From positions 1 through 33,963 of the forward strand of contig DAOTWB010000064.1 in NCBI GenBank assembly GCA_034436235.1: a DNA stretch of 33,963 bases, written 5' to 3'. Origin of the DNA: CP2-2F sp034436235. Lineage in GTDB: Bacteria > Chloroflexota > Anaerolineae > Aggregatilineales > UBA2796. Below, piece after piece: positions 24,387 to 32,849 of the stretch. The translations under genes were made by a program, and so were the position numbers. The notes under the pieces were generated by a model that ran no database searches, was not told where the DNA came from, and saw only the letters and a list, made by a program, of their open reading frames with translations. Position 1 is the first letter of the stretch. The number at the start of each line of letters is the position of its first letter.

Positions 24387-25475
24387 ATGACAAACGAACT
24401 TCCGAAGACTTTCGATCCGCGTGGCATTTTGAAGCCTTCGCAGCCTGTCGGCATCATCGGCTATGGCGCGTACGTGCCGCGCTATCGGCTGCCGGGCAGC
24501 GAAGTTGCGCGCGTGTGGACGAACAGCTTAGGCGGCTCGCCTGTGAAAGAGAAAGCGGTCGCCGGCTTGGATGAAGATGTGATCACGATGGCGATTGAGG
24601 CGGCGCGCAACGCATTGGCGCGCGCACAGATCGCGCCGACTGCCTTGCGCGCAGTCTGGGTCGGCTCGGAGAGCCATCCTTATGCGGTCAAGCCGACCAG
24701 CACAGTGGTGGCTGAGGCAATTGGCGCGGCGCCTGCCGTGCAAGCCGCTGACTGGGAATTCGCGTGCAAGGCAGGCTCAGAGGCGCTGCAGGCGTCCATC
24801 GGCTTTGTAGGCAGCGGCATGGCGGCTTACGCCATGAGCATCGGCATGGATACGGCGCAAGGTCGCCCGGGCGACGCGCTGGAGTACACGGCTGCCAGCG
24901 GCGGCGCGGCGTACATCGTCGGCGCGGCAGAGAACGCGCTCGCTATCTTCAACGGCTCGTACAGCTACGTGACCGATACGCCTGATTTCTGGCGACGCGC
25001 TGAGGTCAAGTATCCTTCGCACGGCGACCGCTTCACAGGCGAGCCTGCTTATTTCGCGCACACACATGGCGCGGCTGAGGCGCTCATGCGCTTGATGGAT
25101 ACGAAGCCGAGCGATTACGCGCATGCCGTCTTCCATCAGCCGAACGTCAAATTCCCTGAGCGCGCCGCTAAGACGCTCGGCTTCACCGATGCACAGATCA
25201 AGCTCGGTCTGCTCGCCAATGAAGTTGGCAACGTCTATGCAGGCTCATGCCTGCTCGGTCTGAGCGCTATTTTGGATGAAGCGAAGCCGGGCGACCGCAT
25301 TTTGTGCGTCAGCTATGGCAGCGGCGCAGGCTCAGACGCCTTCGACCTGACGGTGACTGAGAAGATTCTAGAGCGGCAACGGCTTGCGCCGCTCACGCGC
25401 ACGTACATCGCGCGCCGCACGGTCATTGACTACGCCGTCTACACGCGCTATCGCAACAAGCTGCACATCGAGTGA
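24387..25475 (+). CDS. Hydroxymethylglutaryl-CoA synthase, archaeal type
   Basis: 362 residues, shorter than eukaryotic and Gram-positive MvaS and close to archaeal HMG-CoA synthases. The opening GIIGYGAYVPRYRL and the block VGSESHPYAVKPTSTVVAEA are characteristic of the archaeal group. The catalytic triad is intact: Glu95 (in VGSES), the nucleophile Cys127 (EFACKAGSEAL) and His250 (FHQPNVKFPE). It condenses acetyl-CoA with acetoacetyl-CoA to HMG-CoA. In archaea this enzyme works in a complex with a thiolase and a DUF35 protein that share a CoA site; here a thiolase-fold gene follows after 16 bp but no DUF35 gene is present. GGAGTG precedes ATG 24387 closely. Lateral transfer from archaea in an ancestor is a reasonable inference. 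Confidence 0.93.
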   Translation: MTNELPKTFDPRGILKPSQPVGIIGYGAYVPRYRLPGSEVARVWTNSLGGSPVKEKAVAGLDEDVITMAIEAARNALARAQIAPTALRAVWVGSESHPYAVKPTSTVVAEAIGAAPAVQAADWEFACKAGSEALQASIGFVGSGMAAYAMSIGMDTAQGRPGDALEYTAASGGAAYIVGAAENALAIFNGSYSYVTDTPDFWRRAEVKYPSHGDRFTGEPAYFAHTHGAAEALMRLMDTKPSDYAHAVFHQPNVKFPERAAKTLGFTDAQIKLGLLANEVGNVYAGSCLLGLSAILDEAKPGDRILCVSYGSGAGSDAFDLTVTEKILERQRLAPLTRTYIARRTVIDYAVYTRYRNKLHIE

Positions 25476-25491
25476 CGCAGGAGTGAGCATC

Positions 25492-26649
25492 ATGCAAAAC
25501 GTATCTATCATCGGCGTTGGACAGACGCCTGTCGGCGAACACTGGGACACATCGCTGCGTCATTTGAGCTTGCAAGCGATTGAAGCGGCGCTGCAGGATG
25601 CGGGCATTGCGCCTGAGACGCTCGACGCGCTCGTGATCGGCAATGCGCTCGGCGGCGCCATCAGCGACCAACATCATCTCGGCGCGCTGATCGCCGATTT
25701 TGCAGGACTGCGCGGCGTTGAGGCATTTCGCGTGGAAGGCGCAGATGCCAGCGGCGCTTTGGCGCTGCGGCAAGGCGCGCTGATGGTCGCCAGCGGCGCG
25801 GCGCAGACCGTGCTGGTGCTAGGCGCAGAAAAAGTGACCGATGTGGTCGGCAGCGCGCGCACGGCAGCGCTCTCAACGTTCCTCGATAGCGAGTATGAAG
25901 CGGCGCACGGCGCGACGCCTGTGGCGATCATGGCGATGCTGATGCGGCGCTACATGGCGCAGTACAACGTGAGCGTGGCAGATTTCGCCAATTTCAGCGT
26001 GAATGCGCACGCCAACGGCAGCAAGAATCCGAACGCGATGTACCGCAACTTGATCAAGGCAGAGCGCTTTGCCGCCGCGCCGCTGGTGGCAGAGCCGATC
26101 AACTTGTTCGACGTCGCGCCTGAGGCAGATGGCGCCGCCGCCGTCATTTTGACCACGACTGAGCGCGCCACTGATCTGGTGCCACAGCCGATCCGTCTGC
26201 GCGCGAGCGCTGCCGCCACAGACGCGCTCGCCGTGCATGATCGCGCTAATCCGCTCTTTTTGAGCGCAGTCCAGCAAGCTGTGAGCAAAGCCTTGCGCGC
26301 CGCTGAGCTTTCGCAGAGCGAGATTGACGTGCTGGAACTGCACGACTCGGCGACCATCATGACGACGTTGGCACTTGAAGCGAGCGGCTTCGCAGCGATC
26401 GGCGAAGGTTGGCGGCTGGCGGCTGAGAACAAGATCGGCTTGACAGGCGAGCTGCCGATCAGCACCTTCGGCGGCTTGAAGGCGCGCGGCAACGCGCTTG
26501 GCGCCACAGGCGTCTACCAAGCAGTTGAAGTTGTGCTGCAATTGCGCGGCAAGGCAGGCGCTAACCAAGTGCCAGAGGCGCGAGTCGGCATGACGCAGAC
26601 GCTTGGCGGCTTAGGCGGTACCGCCGTCGTGCATATCCTGAGCGTCTGA
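25492..26649 (+). CDS. Thiolase-fold protein of the archaeal/SCP-x type with substituted active site
   Basis: 385 residues from ATG 25492; GGAGTGAG lies just upstream, and the frame upstream of this ATG is only overlap with the synthase. The fold is clear: IIGVGQTPVGE at the start, VLVLGAEKVTDV, the SKNPNAMY region, LFDVAPEADGAAAVIL, and the C-terminal GGLKARG block. The thiolase nucleophile, normally Cys in VEAACASG, is Asp85 here (VEGADASG). The His of the GHPxGATG motif is Asn334 (RGNALGATG). The position after HD in the HDCFT-type motif is Ser (HDSATI), although His284 is kept. Normal Claisen condensation therefore looks impossible. A structural partner of the synthase, or a different carbon-carbon lyase as in Ltp2-type thiolase-fold aldolases, is more likely. 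The last 39 bp overlap the convergent kinase gene. Confidence 0.88.
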   Translation: MQNVSIIGVGQTPVGEHWDTSLRHLSLQAIEAALQDAGIAPETLDALVIGNALGGAISDQHHLGALIADFAGLRGVEAFRVEGADASGALALRQGALMVASGAAQTVLVLGAEKVTDVVGSARTAALSTFLDSEYEAAHGATPVAIMAMLMRRYMAQYNVSVADFANFSVNAHANGSKNPNAMYRNLIKAERFAAAPLVAEPINLFDVAPEADGAAAVILTTTERATDLVPQPIRLRASAAATDALAVHDRANPLFLSAVQQAVSKALRAAELSQSEIDVLELHDSATIMTTLALEASGFAAIGEGWRLAAENKIGLTGELPISTFGGLKARGNALGATGVYQAVEVVLQLRGKAGANQVPEARVGMTQTLGGLGGTAVVHILSV

Positions 26650-29600
26650 GCGGTCGTTCAGCGCTTCGGCGCGCAGCGCAGCAGCGAGCGTCTCGGCTTC
26701 GGTCAGCAGGCGCTCGTCGCCGCTCTGCGCGCCATGTGTTTTGTAGAGCAGCCACAGCGCCGTCCGCAAGCCGTATTGCTTGGCGAAGGCGATGCCTTTC
26801 TGCCATGCGGCGCACGCCGCTCGCTCATCGCCGCTCAGCCAAGACCATAGACCTTGCAAGCGATAGTACTCAGCGCGAGATATCCAGCGCGTGCGCACAA
26901 GGCGGCGCAGCGCGCTCAGGTATGGCGCAAGCTCAGATAAGTACGTCGCGCGCGCTGAGGCAGGTAAGTGCGCAACGACCTCTAAAATTGCTGAGATAAG
27001 CTCATCCGAGTCGCCGCGCACCGACTCAAGGTAGCTCAGCGCAGGTCTCAGCCATTCCACAGCCGTCGCCAGATCAGATTGCTGCAAAGCGCGCAGGATC
27101 ATCAGTGCCAGACCTGTGCTGTATTCAACGTCGTCGTCATACAGACGCGAATCGTCAGGCAGCTGGACTTCAGCCATGCGCGTCAGCGCTTGTTGCCGCT
27201 CACCTAAGTTCAGCAAGGCTTGCGCTTCGTAGTAGCACATGCGATACTGCAGGAATTTCAGGCGCGGCGAGCGCTTATCAACCGTCGCAAGGCAGCGCAG
27301 TGTGAGCCGCCAATTGCCAAAGTGGTAAGCCGCCAAGGCAGCGTTGATCTGCGCGACAGCGGCAGTGTCCGTATCGCCAATCGCACGGTAGCGCTTGGCA
27401 GAGTCTAGGAAGAGCGCCTGTGCTTCTCGCTCGCCGCGATAGTACGCCGCAATGCCGACGCCATTCAGCACGTAAGCGAGCGTGTCTTCATCTTGGACGC
27501 GCCGTGCGCTCTCCAGCGCCTTACGTCCGTAAAAGCGCGCGGCGCTGTGCAAGCCAAGCACAGTTCCCATGCCGATGGTGGCGCCGACGTAAGCGCGCGC
27601 TAGGACGACGGTTGGCGCAGGCAGCGTCTCAGCCAAGTTCAAGGCGCGCATGACGGCATACGCGCCTGCCGTCAGCCGTTGCGTATTCCAATACTCGCCG
27701 CTCAAATCTTGATAGATGAGCGCTGATTCTTCAATGTATTCAGCGCGCCGCGCCGAGCTGCGATAAAAGCGCTGTGGCAACGTGCGATGCAACAAAATTT
27801 GCCGCATGAACGCGCCGATCAGCGGGCGCGACACGCTTTTTGACGGAAACGGCTGCCCGAGCAAGTGCAGCGCGCGCTGATAATGCACTTCGCGCTGTGC
27901 GACGTCTTGCTGCGCTCTGCCCAGATTGCGCTCAAGGCGCGCTCTCTGCAAGGCACTGAAGCCGACCTGATCGGCGAGCCCCAAGGCGCGTTCCAAGAGC
28001 GGTATGGCGCGTGCGTAAGCGTAGCGCTGCACAGCCTGTGCGCCTGCCCGCGCTTTGTAGTGCGCTTCTTTCACCAAATGCCTGGCGTTTGCCCAGTGAT
28101 GTGCCAGCGCTTCCCAGTGATGCGAGTCATCAGGATAGCGCTGCTCAATGGCTTGAGCTACTTGACGGCTGAGCGCTGCGAACTCAGCTTTGGCAAGGCT
28201 TGCCAAGAGCGTCTCGCGCAGTTTATCGTGCGTGAAGCGCCACTGATCGTCAACGCGCTCAAGAATGGCGCGATTGGCGCACAGATCGAGCCACGTCTCA
28301 AAATCGAGCGTTGAGGCGACCTGCTCTCCTAACTCGCGCAGCAGCGCCAGATCGAGCTGCCTGCCGACAATAGCTGCGAGCGTCAGCAAGCTGCGCGCTG
28401 CCTCAGGCAGCCGTGCCAAACGCCTGCGCAGGACGGTCTGAATGCCGCCGCTGAACAGACGCTGCGGCAAGGTCACCACGCCGATCTGATCCAAGTGACC
28501 GGCGAGCTGCGCCAGCTCGCGCAGCACTTCGATCATGAAGAGCGCGTTGCCTTCGGTCTCGCTTTGCAACAAGTCCGCGAGCATCGCTGTGTTGTTGATC
28601 GTGCCGATCATCGCCTCGGTCAGGCTCGCCATTTGCGCAGGTGTCAAGCGCGCCAAGCTGATGCGCTGCGCGCGCGGCAGCAGCTCGATCAAGTCGGCGC
28701 GCTCTTCTTCGCGATAGGTCGCCACGAGCAAGAGCGGCAATTGCTGAGCGAGGTCGCTCAGCCGATCCAGCAACTGCAGTGAGCCGCGTCCTGACCAGTG
28801 AATGTCTTCCAAGATCACGAGCGCAGGGCGCGCCAGACGACGGAAAAGTGCCTCGACTGTATCGAAAAAGCGCTCACGGACTTTCTTCGGCTCTAGATCG
28901 GGCGGATTTTTGATCGGCTGACCGAGCAAGCTCTCTAGATCAGGCACGAAAGGCTTCAGAATGCTCGCCTCAAGCGCGGAAGGCGCGCAATGCAGCACCA
29001 GCTCGCGCAGGATGGCTTGCCAAGCCTGATAGAGCGTGCCGCCATCGCTGATCGCTTGACCGCGCAGCACGATCATGCCGCGCACTAGAGCAATCGTGCG
29101 CAGCTCGTCCACAAAGCGCGACTTGCCGACGCCGCTCTCACCGCCGATCAGCCACAGCGCGCCTTGACCGCGCTCAGCCTGCTCAAGCGCGCCGATCAGC
29201 TGCCCTAGCTCCGCTTCGCGTCCGATGAAGCGCGCCGACTGCAAAAAGCTCTCTCGAATTTCGACAGTTTGTTGCGGCAGCGGCGCGTCGCTCATTGCGT
29301 AGTAGTCAGCGATCACAGCAGCGGCGTCCTGAGCGCGCTCAGCAGGATTTTTCGCCAACAGGCGCTCAAGCAGATGGCGCGTGGCGAAATCAACGTCCAG
29401 CACGCTGAGATCGGGCATCAAGTGCAGGATGTTCTCCAGCAATTGTGTCACGGTATCCGCTTTGAACGGATTGAAGCCGCTCAGCAGCTCGTAGGCAAGC
29501 ACACCGACCGCGTACAGGTCGCTCGCCTCGCTCGGCTGACCGTCAGAGAGCAGCTCAGGTGCCAGATAAGGCAGCGTGCCTGCCAAGCCGACGCGCTGAC

Positions 29601-30105
29601 CGCGCAGCGTGGAAAGTCCAAAATCCACCACGCACAGGCGACCATCGGCGAAGAGCAGGTTGTTCGGCGCTAGATCGCGATGCAGGACGCGACAGCGATG
29701 CAGATAAGTGAGCGCTTCCAGCACCTGCACGATCAGCGCCATTTTCTGGGCGTTAGAGCGCTCAGCGCCGAAGCTCAGGATGTTCTGCGGCGCGTTGAGC
29801 AGCTCCATAGTGTAGAAAGGCTGTCCGCGCTCGTCAAAGCCGTAGTCGCGCACGGCGATGATGTTCGGATGGCGCAACGATGAGAGCAGCCGAAACTCGT
29901 TGGCGAGCGCGAGCGCTGAGCTGCCTTGACCGCGCGAGCTGAAATCGAGCGTCTCAAGTGGCGCGCTGAGGCGCTTCAACGCGACCGACTCGCCCGTCAG
30001 CCGATCGTGAGCGCGGAACACAGCGCCCATGCCGCCGCGTCCCAGCGCTTCGCCTAAAATGTAGCGTTGTGAAAGACCTGTAGGCGCAAGCGCGCTCATA
30101 AGCAT
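26611..30105 (-). CDS. Ser/Thr protein kinase fused to AAA ATPase and TPR-like region
   Basis: 1164 residues. The Ser/Thr kinase domain spans about 15-270. It has the glycine loop GRGGMGAV, Lys44 in VALKRL, the catalytic loop HRDLAPNN with Asp144, DFGLS with Asp161, and an APELLS motif. It is followed by an AAA_16/STAND-type ATPase with Walker A GGESGVGKS (321-329) and Walker B LVILEDIHWS (about 429-438). A long alpha-helical tetratricopeptide-like half runs from about residue 640 to the end. The architecture resembles the PknK-type multidomain kinases of myxobacteria and Chloroflexota, without their GAF or histidine-kinase tail. No membrane segment is present, so it is cytosolic. Start ATG 30105 (or the ATG two codons on) has AAGGCGG upstream. 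The gene lies 54 bp after the secreted propeller gene and may be cotranscribed. Its 3' end overlaps the thiolase gene. Confidence 0.92.
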   Translation of the reverse strand: MLMSALAPTGLSQRYILGEALGRGGMGAVFRAHDRLTGESVALKRLSAPLETLDFSSRGQGSSALALANEFRLLSSLRHPNIIAVRDYGFDERGQPFYTMELLNAPQNILSFGAERSNAQKMALIVQVLEALTYLHRCRVLHRDLAPNNLLFADGRLCVVDFGLSTLRGQRVGLAGTLPYLAPELLSDGQPSEASDLYAVGVLAYELLSGFNPFKADTVTQLLENILHLMPDLSVLDVDFATRHLLERLLAKNPAERAQDAAAVIADYYAMSDAPLPQQTVEIRESFLQSARFIGREAELGQLIGALEQAERGQGALWLIGGESGVGKSRFVDELRTIALVRGMIVLRGQAISDGGTLYQAWQAILRELVLHCAPSALEASILKPFVPDLESLLGQPIKNPPDLEPKKVRERFFDTVEALFRRLARPALVILEDIHWSGRGSLQLLDRLSDLAQQLPLLLVATYREEERADLIELLPRAQRISLARLTPAQMASLTEAMIGTINNTAMLADLLQSETEGNALFMIEVLRELAQLAGHLDQIGVVTLPQRLFSGGIQTVLRRRLARLPEAARSLLTLAAIVGRQLDLALLRELGEQVASTLDFETWLDLCANRAILERVDDQWRFTHDKLRETLLASLAKAEFAALSRQVAQAIEQRYPDDSHHWEALAHHWANARHLVKEAHYKARAGAQAVQRYAYARAIPLLERALGLADQVGFSALQRARLERNLGRAQQDVAQREVHYQRALHLLGQPFPSKSVSRPLIGAFMRQILLHRTLPQRFYRSSARRAEYIEESALIYQDLSGEYWNTQRLTAGAYAVMRALNLAETLPAPTVVLARAYVGATIGMGTVLGLHSAARFYGRKALESARRVQDEDTLAYVLNGVGIAAYYRGEREAQALFLDSAKRYRAIGDTDTAAVAQINAALAAYHFGNWRLTLRCLATVDKRSPRLKFLQYRMCYYEAQALLNLGERQQALTRMAEVQLPDDSRLYDDDVEYSTGLALMILRALQQSDLATAVEWLRPALSYLESVRGDSDELISAILEVVAHLPASARATYLSELAPYLSALRRLVRTRWISRAEYYRLQGLWSWLSGDERAACAAWQKGIAFAKQYGLRTALWLLYKTHGAQSGDERLLTEAETLAAALRAEALNDRSDAQDMHDGGTA

Positions 30106-30131
30106 CCGATCCGCCTTTCTGCGGATAACTT

Positions 30132-30160
30132 AAGACGACGTTGAGATATAACATCGTCTT
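30132..30160 (-). other. Stem-loop between the propeller gene and the kinase gene
   Basis: AAGACGACGTT (30132-30142) pairs with AACATCGTCTT (30150-30160) with one mismatch and a seven-base loop. It starts at the propeller stop codon. There is no T-run, so it may be a processing site or a weak terminator ahead of the kinase gene. Confidence 0.45.
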
Positions 30161-31866
30161 CATTGAATAGGCTCTAGCCAGTAAGTCGCGCCTTCGCCTT
30201 CGGCAGTCCAGCCGACCATGCCTTGATAGTTGACCTGCCACCATGTGTAGCCATCGGCGCAGATCGGACCGTTCAGCACGGTGAAAGTTTGACCGCCGGG
30301 AATGCTGCCGATCACGCGGCTGAGCTGGTTGTTGACGGTAGGTTGCGTGCGCAAGGCGTTCGGCGCGCCGGGCGTGACGCGCGCTGTGCTGCCAATGCGC
30401 AAGCGCGGCGGCAGCAACGGCGGACAAGCGTTAGCGCCTGTCAACGGCTCAAGCCAATACACGCCATTCGCGCCTTCGCCTGTCCAGCCGATGATGCCGT
30501 TGTAGTTCACTTGCCACCACAACACGCCGTCATTGCAGACAGGTCCGTTGAGCAGCGTCATTGTGCCGCCGACAGGGATGACGCCGAGCGAGACGCTGCG
30601 CGGATCGCGGCTTGGGCGCGACGGTTGGCTGTTCAGGGCGTTCGCCTGCGGCGGAAAACTGGTCACGCGGGCGCGCAAACCGATGCTCAGGCGCGTGGCA
30701 AGCGCGCACTCAGGCACGGGCTGCGGCGTCGGCGGCTGCAGGATGCCTGCAGGCTGCACGCGCCATGCGTTATAGCTCCAAGCGACCGCCATCGGGCGTG
30801 TATCGCCTGCCGCGCGCTCCGTCCCGACGATCTTGCGCGTCTGTCCGTTGCGCAGGATATAAATCGCGTCCTCAGCTGCCCATGCCACTGCTGAGCCTGA
30901 GGCGGCGATCGAGAGCTGCTCAGGCAATCCGCTGAACGGCAACACAACCTCTTGCCGATTGGCGACGCCGCGCCAGCGATAGCCTGTGCCGTCTGTCGCT
31001 ATCAGAAAATAGACCGAAACGGCGTTCGGCGCGCGCGGACTGAAGCGCTCGACCACGCTTGGCGGATTCAAGCGCGAGCCATTGAACGGATTGATCAGCG
31101 TCCAAGCGTTGTTCGAGAGAAGCGCTGCCACATACGGCTGACCGTTCAGGCTTGCCCATTCGTAGTGTTGAATGAGCGCGCCGCCGCCGTCTTGCAAGCG
31201 AATTTGATTGATCGGTTGTCCGTCACTGTCGAAGAAAAGCAACTTCTCAGCATAAATTTGACCGCTCAAGCCGCTGGCGCGCACCACCAAAAAGGCATCC
31301 CAGCGCGGCGTGTCAAAACTGAATAGCTCTGTCAGTCCTTCGGCGCGCAAGGGCGTGTTGGCGCGCACGCGATTGCCCAGCATATCGTAGATCACCAGCG
31401 CGTGCGCAGTCTGATCGCCCACGACCACGCTCTCGATCCAAGCTAAGCGCAGACCATCAGGCGACCAGACAGGCGTGCCGCGCCGAATGAAGGTCTCGTT
31501 TGGCAAGCCTGTGCCAAAACTGGCGTTGACAGGCTGCTGCGCAATCCGAGTCGCTTGTCCGCTCGCCAACGACCAGAGCCAGATGTTGGTCGGCGGCAAG
31601 TTCGGCAGCTCGCCGAAGCGCTGCAAGACAGGCACGGCGATCTCGGCGACGGAAGCGTATGCCACGCGCTGACCATCAGGCGAGATGACGGGCAGCTGAT
31701 TGTAGCCCCAGCGCGTCAGTTGCCGCAGCGTGCCGCTCGACTCGCTGTATGCCCATAGGTCGCCGCGCATCAAGATGATCAGCTCGCCGTCGTCCTGCGC
31801 CGTTGACCGCGCAAACGGCAGCAGCAAGGCGATGCACACGATCAGCACAAGCGCCTTGTATCGCAT
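30160..31866 (-). CDS. Secreted TolB-like beta-propeller protein with two C-terminal SH3 repeats
   Basis: 568 residues from ATG 31866, preceded by AAGGAG. The first 24 residues form a Sec signal peptide ending near STAQ. The body shows TolB/WD40-type blade motifs such as QLPVISPDGQRVAYAS and TPVWSPDGLRLAWIE (about 25-390). A Pro-rich linker leads to two tandem bacterial SH3-like repeats of about 80 residues, each with a conserved LNGP[VI]C-DG-WWQVNY-G--GWT core and ending in YWLEP. Propellers of this kind bind peptides or glycans outside the cell, and bacterial SH3 repeats often bind peptidoglycan or the cell surface. Two cysteines per repeat region could form disulfides. The longer open frame reaching 32178 is rejected because it runs through the promoter. 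The gene may share a transcript with the downstream kinase. Confidence 0.87.
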   Translation of the reverse strand: MRYKALVLIVCIALLLPFARSTAQDDGELIILMRGDLWAYSESSGTLRQLTRWGYNQLPVISPDGQRVAYASVAEIAVPVLQRFGELPNLPPTNIWLWSLASGQATRIAQQPVNASFGTGLPNETFIRRGTPVWSPDGLRLAWIESVVVGDQTAHALVIYDMLGNRVRANTPLRAEGLTELFSFDTPRWDAFLVVRASGLSGQIYAEKLLFFDSDGQPINQIRLQDGGGALIQHYEWASLNGQPYVAALLSNNAWTLINPFNGSRLNPPSVVERFSPRAPNAVSVYFLIATDGTGYRWRGVANRQEVVLPFSGLPEQLSIAASGSAVAWAAEDAIYILRNGQTRKIVGTERAAGDTRPMAVAWSYNAWRVQPAGILQPPTPQPVPECALATRLSIGLRARVTSFPPQANALNSQPSRPSRDPRSVSLGVIPVGGTMTLLNGPVCNDGVLWWQVNYNGIIGWTGEGANGVYWLEPLTGANACPPLLPPRLRIGSTARVTPGAPNALRTQPTVNNQLSRVIGSIPGGQTFTVLNGPICADGYTWWQVNYQGMVGWTAEGEGATYWLEPIQ

Positions 31867-31899
31867 CTCTCGGACTCCTTCACAACTTTCATATTTGTG

Positions 31900-31908
31900 A
31901 TTATAACA
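31900..31908 (-). promoter_or_regulatory. Extended -10 promoter of the propeller gene
   Basis: Reverse-strand TGT-TATAAT at 31908-31900 is a perfect -10 with the TGn extension, identical over ten bases to the surE promoter. No clear -35 is present. Transcription would start near 31893, about 27 nt before the ATG. Confidence 0.55.
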
Positions 31909-31955
31909 CTCAGCGGCTGCGCTTCCCGCACGCTCTGCCAATTCTGTGACGCTCT

Positions 31956-31984
31956 TAGAAAACTGCGCTCTGTCCGTGTATAAT
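31956..31984 (+). promoter_or_regulatory. Promoter of the DUF3592-like gene
   Basis: TAGAAA (31956-31961, four of six) and a perfect TATAAT (31979-31984) are spaced 17 bp. Predicted transcription start is near 31991, with a 25-nt leader before ATG 32016. It is back to back with the propeller promoter. Confidence 0.6.
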
Positions 31985-32015
31985 CCAGGCAGTCCTGAGC
32001 AGGCTGTGAGAGACC

Positions 32016-32849
32016 ATGGCGAAGCGAAGTGCCGAGAGCGCGCAGACTGCGCTGATATCAGCTGAGCAATCAGCGCCTGCGGATCTATCTGTGCCAATCG
32101 ATCCTGATCCGCAAGCAGTCTTCCTGTTGCACACAGAGTACGCGCTGGTCTCAGGCAAGGCGCGCAGTCATCTGGCACAGCGCACGCACTTATACGTTGC
32201 GATTGGAGCGGTAGCCGTGTGCCTGCTCTTCATCGCGTTGGCAGTGAACCAAGCTGAAGAGAATGCCGCGCTGGACGCGCGCAGCGGTCGTGCGCCTGCT
32301 GAGGTCATTGCGCGGCGCGTTGAAACGCACGGACGCGCGCTGAACCCGCGTTGGTTTATCACGTATCAGTTCAGCCTGCCTGATGGACGCACGTTCAGCC
32401 GCGAGGTGAGTGTGGACGCCGCCGAATATGACTTCTATTTCGTCGGCAGCCGTCTGGTGGTGAAATTCTTGCCCGATCAGCCTGAGAGAAGCACCTTGCT
32501 CAATCGTCGCCTTGAGGCTGTTGAGAGCGAGCTGCTCTGGTTGATGGTGACCGTGCCGCCTATCTTGACCTTGCCGATTTTGCTATGGGCGTTAGCACGT
32601 AATATCTTGTTGACGCAATACGAGCGGCACGGCGTGATCGTGCGCGGCGAAGTTGTGGAATGTACAGGCGAAGAGCGCGCCTCACATTACTACGTGCGGC
32701 TGCGCTATCAGTTCATCCTGCCCGATCTGAGGATTCGGCGCGGCACGGCGCATTTTGTGCGCGACGACCTGCGCAGCGCCAAGCTGCCCGAGAAAGGCGC
32801 GCAAGTCGCCGTCTTATACCTGAACGATTGGTTCTATCGGCTGCTCTAG
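32016..32849 (+). CDS. DUF3592-like membrane protein
   Basis: 277 residues with two hydrophobic helices (about residues 60-80 and 172-197). Two similar soluble beta-rich segments are present, one between the helices (AEVIARRVETHGRALNPRWF, about 92-165) and one after the second (GVIVRGEVVECTGEERASHY to the end). Each has the open pattern of DUF3592: a strand with xGxVxx, then YxxRYxF and a late VxFLPD or VLYLND. The function of this family is unknown. The short N-terminal region is polar. GAGAG lies three bases before ATG 32016. The gene ends in TAG, sharing the CTAG tetramer with the stop of the convergent gene. Confidence 0.75.
   Translation: MAKRSAESAQTALISAEQSAPADLSVPIDPDPQAVFLLHTEYALVSGKARSHLAQRTHLYVAIGAVAVCLLFIALAVNQAEENAALDARSGRAPAEVIARRVETHGRALNPRWFITYQFSLPDGRTFSREVSVDAAEYDFYFVGSRLVVKFLPDQPERSTLLNRRLEAVESELLWLMVTVPPILTLPILLWALARNILLTQYERHGVIVRGEVVECTGEERASHYYVRLRYQFILPDLRIRRGTAHFVRDDLRSAKLPEKGAQVAVLYLNDWFYRLL

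Noticed and set aside
31867..32178. N-terminal extension of the propeller gene
   Set aside because: The signal peptide begins at ATG 31866 behind AAGGAG, and the extension would run through two promoters.
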